From the NCBI RefSeq assembly GCF_012847335.1, contig NZ_JABBDX010000001.1, positions 713,270-777,269 on the forward strand: a DNA stretch of 64,000 nt. The letters run 5' to 3'. The notes beneath the pieces were generated by a model. It was not told the origin of the DNA, ran no database searches, and saw only the letters and a list, made by a program, of their open reading frames with translations. Positions 19,901 to 29,119 of this stretch are shown here, piece after piece (position 1 is the stretch's first letter; each line of letters starts with the position of its first letter). The translations under genes and the position numbers were made by a program. The stretch is from Psychrobacter sp. MF31 (GTDB lineage: Bacteria > Pseudomonadota > Gammaproteobacteria > Pseudomonadales > Moraxellaceae).

Positions 19901-21897
19901 ATGAGCTTTGGCGTTCCTGCTGCATCAATAATTAAGCGACCTTTGGGAACGTCTTTGGTATCCACATGACCATCAAATCGGGCATCGAATACCGACAAAT
20001 TGCCGCCAACAATATCGACATTGGCATCCCCACTTCCAGTAATTTTAATGGCGCGCGCGTTTTGAGAGGCATCAAGAATCGCGCTCAAATCGGTATTGCT
20101 AAAGGAGAAAATATGGCGCTGACCTTTCACGCCGCCTTTGGCGATATCAATCATCCGACCGCGAGCGCTGATCTTACCGCTTAAGCGCTCAAGCGGCAAA
20201 TCGGCATTGTATTTTTTGGGCAACAGCCCTTTGGTTTGCGCATCAATCTGCCACGATAATGGTTTGCGATTGTGAGCTAAAATGATGCTGCCGTTACCGG
20301 ACAAATTGCCCACGATACCATTATAATCAAGGTGATTGATCGTAATAGTTTCGCCTGATTTTTGAGCGCGAACGTTGTAAATGCCTTTGGGAGCGGCGTT
20401 TAGTTTGTTGATATCGGCATGGGCATCGATGGAAAGTTTGCCGCCGCGAACGATAACACTTGCGCGACCGCTTGGGCTGTCCACCTCACCGATATTGGGA
20501 AGGTTATGACGAATAAGCTGTTGCCACGTGGCGTCAATATACCAAGGTGCAGACTGAGCCGATTTTGCCGAAACTTTTCCACGAACCAGTTTGGCATTGA
20601 GGTGCTCGCCGTCTTTTTGGCGCAAATCGGCACGGATTTGGGTGTTGCCTACCGTATTTTTTTGTTGATAATGCAGGGCGATTTTGCCATTTAAATATCG
20701 CGGCGCATAAACTTTATAATCCGCAAATTGTTTTGGAATGGCATCTTGAAGATTAAAGCGGCTTCCGGTCGCCAAAACTTTGGCATCAAAGCTATATTTC
20801 CAATCAAGCGTACCTTGAAGCAACAAATTGCCCTGAGGAACGCGAGCGTTTAACTGATCGATTTTGAGCTGTTTGTCAACGAGCACCGCTCGACCTTGAT
20901 AGTGCCCCGAGGGAATATCTTTGGCACTAAGCTCGCTATTAATTCGCAAGCGAACTTCGGATAAGACGCCTTCGGCAGTCAACAGCCCACTTTTTAGATG
21001 AATGTTTTGCTCTTCTAAATAGGGAATTAACACATCATCCCAGCGCAACTTGGCTTGAAACGGGGTTCCAGGATCAAGGGCTTGAACCACCAGCTCGCCT
21101 TCAACATCACCTTCGTTATAACGGCTTTTGATTTTGCCGACAGCGCGCTTAAGGCTTCCGGTAGCGGTGATATTTAAAGGATCGACATAGACTTTTTCAA
21201 GGGCGCTGACCTCAGCAATGGCGCTTAGATCCAGCGGATAATCGCCCTGCAAATCGATATCGCCCGATAAGGCGCTGACTTTGACCAGCTCGCCATAGTA
21301 CAAATCACCGCGACCAACGCTGACTTTACTGCCAACCCAAGTCAAATCGCGAGCGCTGATATCGTGAACGACAATGGGATCACGGGTGACTTGCTTGTAA
21401 ACAATGCGATTGATCTTAGCGTTATCAAAGCGTAAATTAACCGGTAATTTGAGCGTTTTATAATCGTAAGGATCGCCGGTTGGCGGCTTTTTGTTGATGA
21501 TCTCAATGGTATTGATATTGGCATCTCGAAGGTGAACTTCTTTGGCAAAGACGGCGCGCCAGCCAATTTTGACATACGCTTTGTCGACCAAAACCTCCAA
21601 ATCATCGGTCGCTTTGATATCAATATCGGTCACCCAAAGCCCATCGCGAAGGTTGCCTTGACCGTATTTAAAGCTAATTCCCGCTTCAGAGCCAATTTTA
21701 TCTAAAATAAACTTGGTGCCGCCATCCGTTCCTGCCATATAAAAAAAGATGGCAATCATCAGCGCCAAAACGATTGAAATTAAAATCAATAATTTAAGCA
21801 AAAACGACAATGGAAACCAATGCCGAACCATGCGCGCGTCACGCTGAGCCGGATCGTCGTTTGGGTCAGGATTTGGCGGCGGATTGTTGGGCAACAT
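16906..21897 (-). CDS. tamB: Translocation and assembly module protein TamB
   Basis: Giant AsmA-like inner-membrane protein that spans the periplasm and partners with TamA; current models give it a role in phospholipid transport to the outer membrane and in outer-membrane protein assembly. About 1,663 residues: proline-rich cytoplasmic start, one membrane segment at about 33-55 (LLKLLILISIVLALMIAIFF), a very long repetitive beta-strand region, and a C-terminal DUF490/TamB domain with VGVRVKGSTESPNIVVFNNAG-type sequence, GLSFGLSG and the final YSWQF. It is longer than the 1,259-residue E. coli protein. The ATG at 21897 is preferred over an upstream TTG at 21906. tamA lies upstream on the same strand, as expected. 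Confidence 0.95.
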   Translation of the reverse strand: MLPNNPPPNPDPNDDPAQRDARMVRHWFPLSFLLKLLILISIVLALMIAIFFYMAGTDGGTKFILDKIGSEAGISFKYGQGNLRDGLWVTDIDIKATDDLEVLVDKAYVKIGWRAVFAKEVHLRDANINTIEIINKKPPTGDPYDYKTLKLPVNLRFDNAKINRIVYKQVTRDPIVVHDISARDLTWVGSKVSVGRGDLYYGELVKVSALSGDIDLQGDYPLDLSAIAEVSALEKVYVDPLNITATGSLKRAVGKIKSRYNEGDVEGELVVQALDPGTPFQAKLRWDDVLIPYLEEQNIHLKSGLLTAEGVLSEVRLRINSELSAKDIPSGHYQGRAVLVDKQLKIDQLNARVPQGNLLLQGTLDWKYSFDAKVLATGSRFNLQDAIPKQFADYKVYAPRYLNGKIALHYQQKNTVGNTQIRADLRQKDGEHLNAKLVRGKVSAKSAQSAPWYIDATWQQLIRHNLPNIGEVDSPSGRASVIVRGGKLSIDAHADINKLNAAPKGIYNVRAQKSGETITINHLDYNGIVGNLSGNGSIILAHNRKPLSWQIDAQTKGLLPKKYNADLPLERLSGKISARGRMIDIAKGGVKGQRHIFSFSNTDLSAILDASQNARAIKITGSGDANVDIVGGNLSVFDARFDGHVDTKDVPKGRLIIDAAGTPKLISVRKLNYAGEAGAVQAKGVIDLRRNIGWNVTGHFDKFNLGYFVSNNAAIISGDLVTSGEWQSAPKNSKSAGSLQRFAVDFDGVLDAKQLPAGKLQIKAAGDTKKITIERLSHKGAAGSIDASGTVNLQDGIAWNIKATMDRFNLGYFLKDTPSVITGSVNSDGRWGKNQQVIHLNNLNLNGTIKGQNLSAKGSLSAKLHLPEDIAGYFKKLQAQEAAAQYQQVNRLIEQLNADNLVIRWGNNYLTANGNAKNLQANINITSLDQLSPKLGGKVTGGVTLLQPAGQALPTLYIDLVGERLSFPGLILRQGQIRGKIVNLANSPSQLIIHAEGLDVSNQSFNKLDVSFDGTERSHVVNLDVANEQLDVMARLKGGFDRNTLTWSGAIGNGQLKSKYATLDQLQPAQLIVNLPNTNKGKTTDLKVNLAAHCWQAEDQSGKLCLRENLIASASQGQVNLAVQKLDTSLFAVFLPKDIDWHGKINGRAVIGWKKGQAPSINTTLYSDNGKIGLIQDGDAEPITLPYQRVSLIAMSVPGGLKLRSDINTGRGARGYAEVIVDPYKPNKPISGALVLNELNLAVFKPFFPGMRVLEGNITMAGGLGGSLTKPQFYGDVKLANGRVAMLDLPINLTKVNATAKVRGTDAVIDGKFNSGTGTGTLKGSVNWQQKLQAKLSVEGERLVLTQPPLLLAEVNPDIDIIVRPADRYVNIEGAVSVPSATIRPPEASEDIITQTEDAVVLDRRLIGNIDEVLKVTKPWSINADIGVDLGDDINFRGFGAVIPLAGALNVTQRGQGVMRAKGVIQVSRRTNVNIFGQSLELNYGQVRFNGDVMKPNLSIEAVKNISGKTVGLRVKGSTESPNIVVFNNAGLTQQQAMNALVTGRIDNKSATQISEQGFKSEVTNNLAAAGLSFGLSGTRSLTNQIGQAFGLQSLTVDASGNSEDTNVNVTGYVTPDLYIRYGVGVFNAQNSLSIRYQLTRRIYVEATSAAENAVDVVYSWQF

Positions 21898-22055
21898 GAC
21901 TCTCAACTACAAATAAAAATAACAACGAGCAAAACCAAATCATTAATAAGTGATCAGCAATGCGCCGTAAGAAAAAGCTTGGTTTTTTAACAATTTGATG
22001 ATGATAGCGTAAAATTTATCATAAACAAATCCAAATCCGCTTATTTTTACGTTAC

Positions 22056-25000
22056 TTATAGCGGCGAGCCAATAAAAAAGTGCAATCTTATTGGAATATC
22101 ATCTTCACTCACCCCAGCGGCAACATCCGCGCGAACGACGCCAATTGGGGATGCCCAGCGGATCCCCACGCCGACGCCAACTTTGGTTTCGGTATCAAAG
22201 TCTTTGTCATAAGCATTTCCCACATCGGTAAATACCGCGCCGCGAAACCCTGGTTTAAATTCATAGTTATATTCCGCGCTGCCTACCGCTAGGATTTGAC
22301 CGCCGGTTAAATAACCTTTGTCGATGGGCGATAAGCTATTGTAGTCATAACCACGAATACTTTGATCGCCGCCTGCAAAAAAGCGCAACTTATAAGGGAC
22401 ATCATTAAAGTCATCTGCCCAGATATAGCCCGATTCAAGCCGACCCAGCACTTGATGCTTATTATCATCGCCAAAGCTATAAATACCGCTCAATCCTGCA
22501 TGAAGAATCGCCAAGTCGGTATCACTGGCTAGGCTTTTTGATCCGGCTTCTAGACCATAATATTGGCGATAACCGCGCATTGGGTTGGTGGCACTATCAG
22601 CGGTGGTTTTACTCACCCCATAACCCAATAGCAGCGCTTGCTGACGCGGTTTTGATGAGGTGAACTGTACTGGCAATTTGTCAAGCTCAGCCTCATCAAC
22701 GCCCGTTTCAAGCTCATCTAACCGGTAGCGAACAAAGTAGCTTCGATCCCAACTATTGTCTTTATGGATATTTCGGGCAAGCGCCGCTTTTAGCGTTTTG
22801 GTTGATAAATCAAAGTTGCCTTCACCTTGATCGATAACTTCTTCTTCATAAGCAAGCTTGGCTTCAAGTTTGTCATTTAAAGGATGCGATAGCGGTCTGC
22901 TGCCATAAACGGTCGCGCTTTTATTGATCCGCGATAACGCCGTTTCAGCGCCTGCTTGATAGCCTTTTTTATTGATCAAGTTGTAATCGATTCGAGCGGT
23001 TGCGCGAACGCCGGTATCAGTGCCATAGCCCAGTCCCACTTGCGCATCGCGCGGCTTATTGGCAGAAACAAAGACATAAAGCGGCACTTTTTTATCCGCA
23101 AAAACGTCCTCAGGCGTTTTTTTGCCAGCAAGCGTTGGTGGCACAAAGTTTTCATCAAAGCCTAAAGGCTCATCATCGGGGAATATTTTTTTGGCAACGT
23201 TGCTGATAGAGTCGCTGATTTTACCCAAAAAGCTGTTACTGCTGCGCTCTTTTTCATCCAACACCCGATCGCTTGGCAGGCTGCTTAAGCGGTTTGCTTT
23301 TTGTTTGATTGCCAACAGCTTTTCGTGGGTGGCTTCATCCACTTCAAAATTGATGGGCGCAATATCGGCATCATCTACGCGAGCGCCGCTATTAGCTATG
23401 CTTTCGCCTTCCGCCAGCTCTCGGTCGTTATTTTCATCATCTGCCACCCGAGCAGATGCCATCATGATCTCATCATTATCTTCTTCTATGCCGTTGGCAT
23501 CATTGTTATCGCTTGAGCTTGGACGGTTGTCAAAAGCAAGCGTGCTGGCTTCACTGCGCTCATCGGGCGGTAATATGGTTTCGACGTTGACGGTATTAAA
23601 ATAGCGGGTCGCGGACAAATCGTTGCTAAATTTGGTGACGCTTGGGCGATAAAAGGGGTCGCCTTCACGAAAGTCAAACAGCTTTCGCAGCAACGACAGC
23701 TCAACCGGAAGCTTTTCAGGATCGGTGGTCAAGACGCGATTTTCTCTATCATAAGTATAAAAAACCACATTATCAAAGTCGTAGCGCTCGCCGGTATCAT
23801 AAACAAGCGACATATCAGCAATGTTGTCCGGCAAAATGATATCTACCGATTTGTTCAGCCAATATTGGTCAAAATAGCCGTAAGTGCTGCTCAAGCCCTC
23901 TAAAGCGGCTTTGCTGTTTTTATAAACGCGGTGGTTAAAAACATCGCCTTCTTTTGGCGGCAGGCTTTGTTGCAGCGCGATAAATTCCGGCTGAGTTGCG
24001 CCCTCGCCGCGAACATCAACGATGCGCTCTTCAACGCGAACCGGATCGCCTAATTTTTCGATGATGACATCAATGGTATCAGGGCTTGATTGGCGCAGTC
24101 GTAAAGTCACATCGTAATAACCCACCGCGCGCGCGGCATCAAGAGCCGTTTGACGAAGTCGCGGTAAAGCAGCAGTAAAGTCACTTACTGACTGAACTGT
24201 GGTGTCATCAAGGGCAGCTTTGATGTTGTTGATCGGCTGAATGTCCTCATCGGCTTTGATAAGTTTTGGTGTGCCATTCGCAACCGCTTGCTGCAAATAA
24301 ACGGTCGTGTCAACGTGAGGAAGTGCCGTATAGCCACCATTAAAAAAGCGGTTATATAATCGTTTAACAAGACTGCCTTTATTGCGCGCTCGCGGCTTGG
24401 ATTTTGCTGCCTGCTCAATGCTATCGCTGACGGCTTGAGTTTGGTCATCCGCTTGATAATCGGGCAAATAATCCTCAGGGTTCAACGAGTCATTGCTATC
24501 GCCCGCGGTTTCATCAGGTAGTTTGCCTGCGTTAATTTTAGCGCTCAAATCACTGGTTGCGCTATTTTTACCCGTTGCCGCGCCCGTCGTTGAGCTGGTA
24601 TTTTGTTGTTTTAACGCCGCGTTAGGATTGCTTGACTCCGTTACGCTGGCTGCCAAATCGGCGCGACCGCTGCTCACGGCATCACTGACGTTAATGGGGC
24701 GCGACATAATCTCGTTGGTTTCTTGATCATCTCGACCTAAGGTTTCCAAATTGGTTGGTGCAGGAAGGCTTGCCGAATCAAGGCTGGTATCAAACCCAAG
24801 CGGCGGCGCATTGCTATTTAGCGTGGCGATAGGGGCATCAAAGCCATTTTGATTGTTATTGGGCTGATTGATGGTTTGGCTTTTGGCAAGTTCGCGCTCA
24901 ATTTGCGCAGGCGTTAGTACTTGATAACCTTGGCGCTGAATATCTTGAGCTTGCTGCCAAAGCTGACTTTGGGAAATGTCATTTACAGTTGAGGCGGTAT

Positions 25001-25370
25001 TGTTTTGGTTAAGATTGCTATTGGCACTTTTTTTTGGCGCCTTGCTGTTATTATTTTTAGTATCAGAATTATGAATCCCAAGCGTCTGCTCGCTATAGTC
25101 ATCAAGAACGGATTGGTCAATGATGCCCTCTTCTACCGCTTTTTTTAGGCGCAGCGCATCAAGGGCGGCATTTAATTGCTCATCGTCATCCATGGTTTGC
25201 AAGCTGCTGGGCTGGGTTGCTGATTGATTTGTGACAGGTGCTCGAGCGGTAGCAGCAACAGCAGGCGCGCTACCTAGCCCCATCAATACGCTGGCAATGG
25301 CAGTCGCGATGGCTGATTGAGAAAAAGTGGGGGCAGATGGGCGATTGGGGGCTTTTAGGTTGCCGCTCAT
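22056..25370 (-). CDS. tamA: Translocation and assembly module outer-membrane protein TamA, enlarged
   Basis: Omp85-family outer-membrane partner of TamB. Signal peptide at about 15-40 ending APAVAA; then about 300 residues of low-complexity, Asn/Ser/Asp/Gln-rich sequence with no domain; POTRA repeats at about 345-600; a second low-complexity acidic insertion of about 150 residues (about 603-750); and a C-terminal 16-strand barrel starting near GLGYGTDTGVR, with the loop-6 motif IRGYDYNSLSP. Total about 1,104 residues, roughly twice E. coli TamA (577). The insertion falls inside the third POTRA domain, before its last strand. The ATG at 25370 has an AGGAAG ribosome binding site nine bases upstream. 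It is followed by tamB. Confidence 0.93.
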   Translation of the reverse strand: MSGNLKAPNRPSAPTFSQSAIATAIASVLMGLGSAPAVAATARAPVTNQSATQPSSLQTMDDDEQLNAALDALRLKKAVEEGIIDQSVLDDYSEQTLGIHNSDTKNNNSKAPKKSANSNLNQNNTASTVNDISQSQLWQQAQDIQRQGYQVLTPAQIERELAKSQTINQPNNNQNGFDAPIATLNSNAPPLGFDTSLDSASLPAPTNLETLGRDDQETNEIMSRPINVSDAVSSGRADLAASVTESSNPNAALKQQNTSSTTGAATGKNSATSDLSAKINAGKLPDETAGDSNDSLNPEDYLPDYQADDQTQAVSDSIEQAAKSKPRARNKGSLVKRLYNRFFNGGYTALPHVDTTVYLQQAVANGTPKLIKADEDIQPINNIKAALDDTTVQSVSDFTAALPRLRQTALDAARAVGYYDVTLRLRQSSPDTIDVIIEKLGDPVRVEERIVDVRGEGATQPEFIALQQSLPPKEGDVFNHRVYKNSKAALEGLSSTYGYFDQYWLNKSVDIILPDNIADMSLVYDTGERYDFDNVVFYTYDRENRVLTTDPEKLPVELSLLRKLFDFREGDPFYRPSVTKFSNDLSATRYFNTVNVETILPPDERSEASTLAFDNRPSSSDNNDANGIEEDNDEIMMASARVADDENNDRELAEGESIANSGARVDDADIAPINFEVDEATHEKLLAIKQKANRLSSLPSDRVLDEKERSSNSFLGKISDSISNVAKKIFPDDEPLGFDENFVPPTLAGKKTPEDVFADKKVPLYVFVSANKPRDAQVGLGYGTDTGVRATARIDYNLINKKGYQAGAETALSRINKSATVYGSRPLSHPLNDKLEAKLAYEEEVIDQGEGNFDLSTKTLKAALARNIHKDNSWDRSYFVRYRLDELETGVDEAELDKLPVQFTSSKPRQQALLLGYGVSKTTADSATNPMRGYRQYYGLEAGSKSLASDTDLAILHAGLSGIYSFGDDNKHQVLGRLESGYIWADDFNDVPYKLRFFAGGDQSIRGYDYNSLSPIDKGYLTGGQILAVGSAEYNYEFKPGFRGAVFTDVGNAYDKDFDTETKVGVGVGIRWASPIGVVRADVAAGVSEDDIPIRLHFFIGSPL

Positions 25371-25637
25371 GATGTCATACTTCCTATGGGGTCTCAAAAT
25401 CAGCGCTGATCATCACAAGATGGCGCAACACGTAAGCTTACAAATCATAACTGAGATCAGGGTTAAATCATAGTGTTTGGCGCACCAATTATATCAATCA
25501 TTCGCCAAGCGCTTGCTATTATAAGGGCAAAAACCAAAAAGCCCTATCGCTATTTTTGCTAACCACTTGATCCATTTCAATAAATTATTTAATCAACGGC
25601 TGATTTTTAATCTTACCGCCGATCTTTAGGAGTTGTT

Positions 25638-26984
25638 ATGGCCAATCAGTTTTCACTGTTTAAGCGCCGCCGCTTTAATGCCATGTTTTTTACTCAGTTT
25701 TTAGGGGCGTTTAATGACAATGTGTTTAAGCAAGCGCTGATTTTGGTGCTCACTTATACTGCCGCAAGCCAGCTTGGGGTGGCGGTTAGTATTTTAAATA
25801 ATTTGGCAGCGATGCTGTTTATTTTGCCGTATTTTTTATTTTCAGCGCTGGCAGGTCAGCTTGCCGATAAGTTTGAAAAAGCCAAGCTGACCCGATTGAT
25901 TAAGCTGCTTGAAATTGTGATTATGGTACTTGCAACCATCGGCTTTGTTTTTGAGCTTTACGCGCTGTTATTTGTGGCACTATTTTTGATGGGAACGCAC
26001 TCTACTTTTTTTGGTCCCATTAAATATGCCTATTTGCCGCAAGCCATGAAAGAGGATGAATTGGTTGGGGCAAATGGTTTATTTCAAATGGGAACGTCGC
26101 TTGCAATCTTGCTTGGGATGATTGTGGCAGGTGTTTTGACGCAATTGCCAAACGCGCTATATTGGATTAGCGCGGCGGTAGTTGTGGTGGCGCTGATGGG
26201 CTACGCGGCAGCAAGGTTTATTCCGATGATGCCAAGCGTTCAGCCAGATCTAACCATTAATTGGAATATTTTTACCACAAGTTTTGCCACCATTCGTTAT
26301 TTATACTCGTTGCCGTTTTTATTTTTTATTATTTTAGGAAACAGCTGGTTTTGGTTTTATGGTGCAACTTTTTTAACCCAAACGCCTGAATTTAGTAAAG
26401 TCATTTTATTTGGCGATGAGTCGGTGGTGATTTTTTTATTAACGCTGTTTTCAGTTGGCGTGTCGATTGGCTCGCTGCTTTGTAAATCGCTGACCAAAAA
26501 CCAAGTCAGCTTAAAGCTGTTGCCCTTTGGTATTGCCGGATTAAGTCTGTTTGCTATCGATTTGTATTTTTCATTATCAGCGCTTAATATTGGCGCTACA
26601 ATGGCAAATTCAGGCGCGCTTTTAGGCATTGGGCAATTGGCGTCAGAGTCCGGCAGTATTCGCGTTTTTGCTGATTTGTTTTTACTGGGCTTTAGCGGCG
26701 GACTTTACATTGTGCCATTATATGCTGCGATGCAAGCTTATGCCCCTGTAAGCCACCGCGCGCGGATTGTTGGCGCCAACAATATTTTTAACGCCATTTT
26801 TATGGTTGGGTCAGCAATTTTTGCGATTGTGGTGCTCAACATCATTCATTTAACCCTGCCGCAGTTGTTTTTGGTCACCGGAATTATTAACGTCATTTTT
26901 GGCTTATTTTTATTTAAAAAATTGCAGCAGCATGTTAAAAATGCCAAGATTCAAACCCATGATGATGCCATTACCAGCGTTTGA
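25638..26984 (+). CDS. Major facilitator transporter, LplT-like
   Basis: 448 residues with about 12 predicted membrane segments, starting MANQFSLFKRRRFNAMFFTQ and FLGAFNDNVFKQAL. This N-terminal motif is characteristic of the lysophospholipid transporter LplT/YgeD family, which flips lysophospholipids across the inner membrane for re-acylation. In enterobacteria lplT is followed by aas, and in several groups the two are fused; here no acyltransferase domain or gene follows. Ribosome binding site AGGAG precedes the ATG. It is divergent from tamA across a 267-bp gap. The substrate is inferred from family only. Confidence 0.8.
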   Translation: MANQFSLFKRRRFNAMFFTQFLGAFNDNVFKQALILVLTYTAASQLGVAVSILNNLAAMLFILPYFLFSALAGQLADKFEKAKLTRLIKLLEIVIMVLATIGFVFELYALLFVALFLMGTHSTFFGPIKYAYLPQAMKEDELVGANGLFQMGTSLAILLGMIVAGVLTQLPNALYWISAAVVVVALMGYAAARFIPMMPSVQPDLTINWNIFTTSFATIRYLYSLPFLFFIILGNSWFWFYGATFLTQTPEFSKVILFGDESVVIFLLTLFSVGVSIGSLLCKSLTKNQVSLKLLPFGIAGLSLFAIDLYFSLSALNIGATMANSGALLGIGQLASESGSIRVFADLFLLGFSGGLYIVPLYAAMQAYAPVSHRARIVGANNIFNAIFMVGSAIFAIVVLNIIHLTLPQLFLVTGIINVIFGLFLFKKLQQHVKNAKIQTHDDAITSV

Positions 26985-27036
26985 TAGTTGTCATAAGGGC
27001 ATTGAAATTCGAAAAAATCCTTACAAAATAATAAAA

Positions 27037-27060
27037 CCGCTTATTTAAAAGCGGAATTGT
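27037..27060 (+). terminator. Weak terminator after the LplT-like gene
   Basis: A 6-bp stem CCGCTT/AAGCGG with a 6-nt loop, flanked by AAAA and AATTGTTTG. It lies in the 120-bp gap before coq7. The T-tract is imperfect. Confidence 0.45.
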
Positions 27061-27105
27061 TTGATATATTAATTTATCCTAAATTGATGTTCTCAGGAGC
27101 CTATA

Positions 27106-27750
27106 ATGAGCGTGCGATCTTTGAGCAAAATTGATGAGTTGCTGCTTGGCGTTGACAAAGCGCTGCGGGCGGTGGTGCCAAATTCAAACCCCAGCACCCG
27201 ACCGCTGCCCGTATCGAGTGATGAGTTGCCAGAATTGAGCATCACTGAGGCGCGCCATGTGGCAGGACTGATGCGGATCAACCATACCGGTGAGGTCTGC
27301 GCTCAAGGCTTGTATCATGGTCAGGCATTTAGCGCCAAAAATGATGATGTTCGGCAGGCGATGCAGCACTCAGCGGACGAGGAAGTCGATCATTTGGTTT
27401 GGTGTGAAACGCGCCTTTCTGAGCTTGGCAGTCACCCCAGCATTTTTACGCCGCTTTGGTACGGCATGTCATTTGGTCTTGGGGCGGTTGCGGGCGCCAT
27501 TTCTAATGAGTTTAGCTTGGGCTTTGTTGCTGAAACTGAGGCGCAAGTGAGCGAGCATTTACAAGATCATATCGATCAATTGCCGCCGCAAGATAGACGC
27601 TCAAAAGAAATTTTGGCACAAATGGATATTGAAGAGCTGCATCATCGCAAGCTTGCTTTGGACAATGGCGGCGCGGCGCTCTCCCCGCCAGTTCGTCATG
27701 CCATGCGCTGGATGGCAAATCGCATGAAAGCCACCGCTTATCATTTATAA
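27106..27750 (+). CDS. coq7: 3-demethoxyubiquinol 3-hydroxylase (Coq7/UbiF-type)
   Basis: Di-iron monooxygenase of ubiquinone synthesis that hydroxylates the demethoxyubiquinol ring at the inner membrane. Carboxylate and histidine ligands are visible in HTGEVCAQGLY (Glu 63), EEVDHL (Glu 93, His 96) and DIEELHH (Glu 177, His 180), in the expected ferritin-like spacing, with Glu 145 as another candidate. 214 residues. Ribosome binding site AGGAG lies before the ATG. Coq7 replaces the flavoprotein UbiF in Pseudomonas and Acinetobacter relatives. No other ubi gene is adjacent. Confidence 0.95.
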   Translation: MSVRSLSKIDELLLGVDKALRAVVPNSNPSTRPLPVSSDELPELSITEARHVAGLMRINHTGEVCAQGLYHGQAFSAKNDDVRQAMQHSADEEVDHLVWCETRLSELGSHPSIFTPLWYGMSFGLGAVAGAISNEFSLGFVAETEAQVSEHLQDHIDQLPPQDRRSKEILAQMDIEELHHRKLALDNGGAALSPPVRHAMRWMANRMKATAYHL

Positions 27751-27896
27751 TTGCGTTTATTAACACTCCTAGTACCGACTTACTATAATCCTCAGGTGAA
27801 GTTTTGTTAGGGTAGATAATTGTAGAAAATAAATCAAAAAAATACCAATGAAAAAATTGTTGGCTTTGGTCTTGATTTGTAGGGCAACAACTGCGC

Positions 27897-27902
27897 TATA
27901 AT
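27897..27902 (+). promoter_or_regulatory. -10 box upstream of TPR-like periplasmic gene
   Basis: A perfect TATAAT lies about 83 bp before the ATG at 27985. A TTGATT lies 19 bp upstream of it, a long spacer. Motif match only. Confidence 0.4.
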
Positions 27903-27984
27903 CAAGGTCAATATCTTGTAGCTACTGTCGTTAAAAAACGCTCAATCACGCCCTATTGTTTTGAAATTTAAGGTAATACGCTTT

Positions 27985-29109
27985 ATGACTGCTCAGAATC
28001 ACTCAATCACTACGTTAAAAAAGACGCTTAGCTTAAGCGCTCTTGCTGCCGCTTGCGCGATGACGATGTCCGTTTCCAGTATCGCCGCCACCAGCCCTGC
28101 AACTGATGCCAGTGCCGTGCCCTCAGCAGTTGACTCAAGCCAGCGCGTGATTCGCCGCGCCACCTCAAGTTCAGCGGCGCAGCCAGCGCAAGCTGCTGAC
28201 GCCAAAAACGATCTTGAGCGCGATCAAGAGGCGCAAGCAACCAATTTTCACGCGTCCTTATATCAAGCCCCAGCAACCACACTTAGCCGACCACCAATAG
28301 TAGCAACGCCGCTATTCCCAGGTCAAGCGCCAACATCAACACCAACTAAAGCGCCAGCCCAACAAGAAGTTCAAGCAGAAACGCAGGTTTATCAGCCAGG
28401 TCCTATTTCAACGACTGGCGTTGATATCAGCCGTGGGCAATTGGCAGGAATCCCTGCACCAAAAGTCAGCGTGTCTAACATCAGCTTTGTGCCAACGGTA
28501 TTGATCCCCCAAAAAACAGGACTTGGCACCGATAAAATTGACGTGAGCCTTTTAGATGACTTTATCAAAGAAGTCTCACCAAACGCGCGCCATTATCCAC
28601 CAAACTTTCCTAACCGAACTCAGCGCTATAATGCTCGTGAAAAAATCAAAGTGTTGACCGATTGGATCGAGCCTTATGCCAAAGCTTCTGACGCGTCTTA
28701 TGAGGTGCTCCTTCGTGCTGCAAAATTAAACGGTATGGGACGCAACTTAGATTTAGGATCGGACTTTGCCGTTCGCGGTGGTCAATATGTTGATCGGGCA
28801 ATTAAACTTAAGCCTGATAGCGCTGAAGCTAACTTTTTATATGGCATGATGCTTTCAGAAGGTGGCGGCTTTAAAGAAGGTCAAAAGTATTTGGATCGCG
28901 CGGTCAAACTTGGCTACGTAGAAGCAGAACAAAGCTTGGCGCAATCGGACTTGCTCAGTGATAAAAAATCGCAAGCCCTAGAGCGCTTGCAACGCCTTCA
29001 GCAGCAGCACCCAGAAAATGCGCAAATTCCCAAGCAAATCCAATTGATTGAAGAAGGTAAATACTATATTTGGGATCTGCCTTCTTCAAATATCGCTGCA
29101 AAGCCATAA
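27985..29109 (+). CDS. Predicted periplasmic protein with TPR-like C-terminus
   Basis: Not assigned to a named family. 374 residues from the ATG at 27985, which has AAGGT ten bases upstream; the frame opens at a TTG at 27961. A signal peptide is clear (about residues 10-35, LSLSALAAACAMTMSVSSIA, then A). A Pro/Ala/Gln-rich low-complexity linker follows to about 165. The C-terminal half contains a helical region with TPR-like pairs: YVDRAIKLKPDSAEANFLYG and YLDRAVKLGYVEAEQSLA. It lies 10 bp upstream of the lipoprotein hydrolase gene on the same strand, so the two probably form an operon and may act together at the envelope. Confidence 0.75.
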   Translation: MTAQNHSITTLKKTLSLSALAAACAMTMSVSSIAATSPATDASAVPSAVDSSQRVIRRATSSSAAQPAQAADAKNDLERDQEAQATNFHASLYQAPATTLSRPPIVATPLFPGQAPTSTPTKAPAQQEVQAETQVYQPGPISTTGVDISRGQLAGIPAPKVSVSNISFVPTVLIPQKTGLGTDKIDVSLLDDFIKEVSPNARHYPPNFPNRTQRYNAREKIKVLTDWIEPYAKASDASYEVLLRAAKLNGMGRNLDLGSDFAVRGGQYVDRAIKLKPDSAEANFLYGMMLSEGGGFKEGQKYLDRAVKLGYVEAEQSLAQSDLLSDKKSQALERLQRLQQQHPENAQIPKQIQLIEEGKYYIWDLPSSNIAAKP

Positions 29110-29119
29110 GCGGATATTG

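Noticed and set aside
16906-21897. Repetitive appearance of tamB
   Set aside because: The recurring motifs are the expected beta-strand repeats of AsmA-like proteins, not duplicated DNA.
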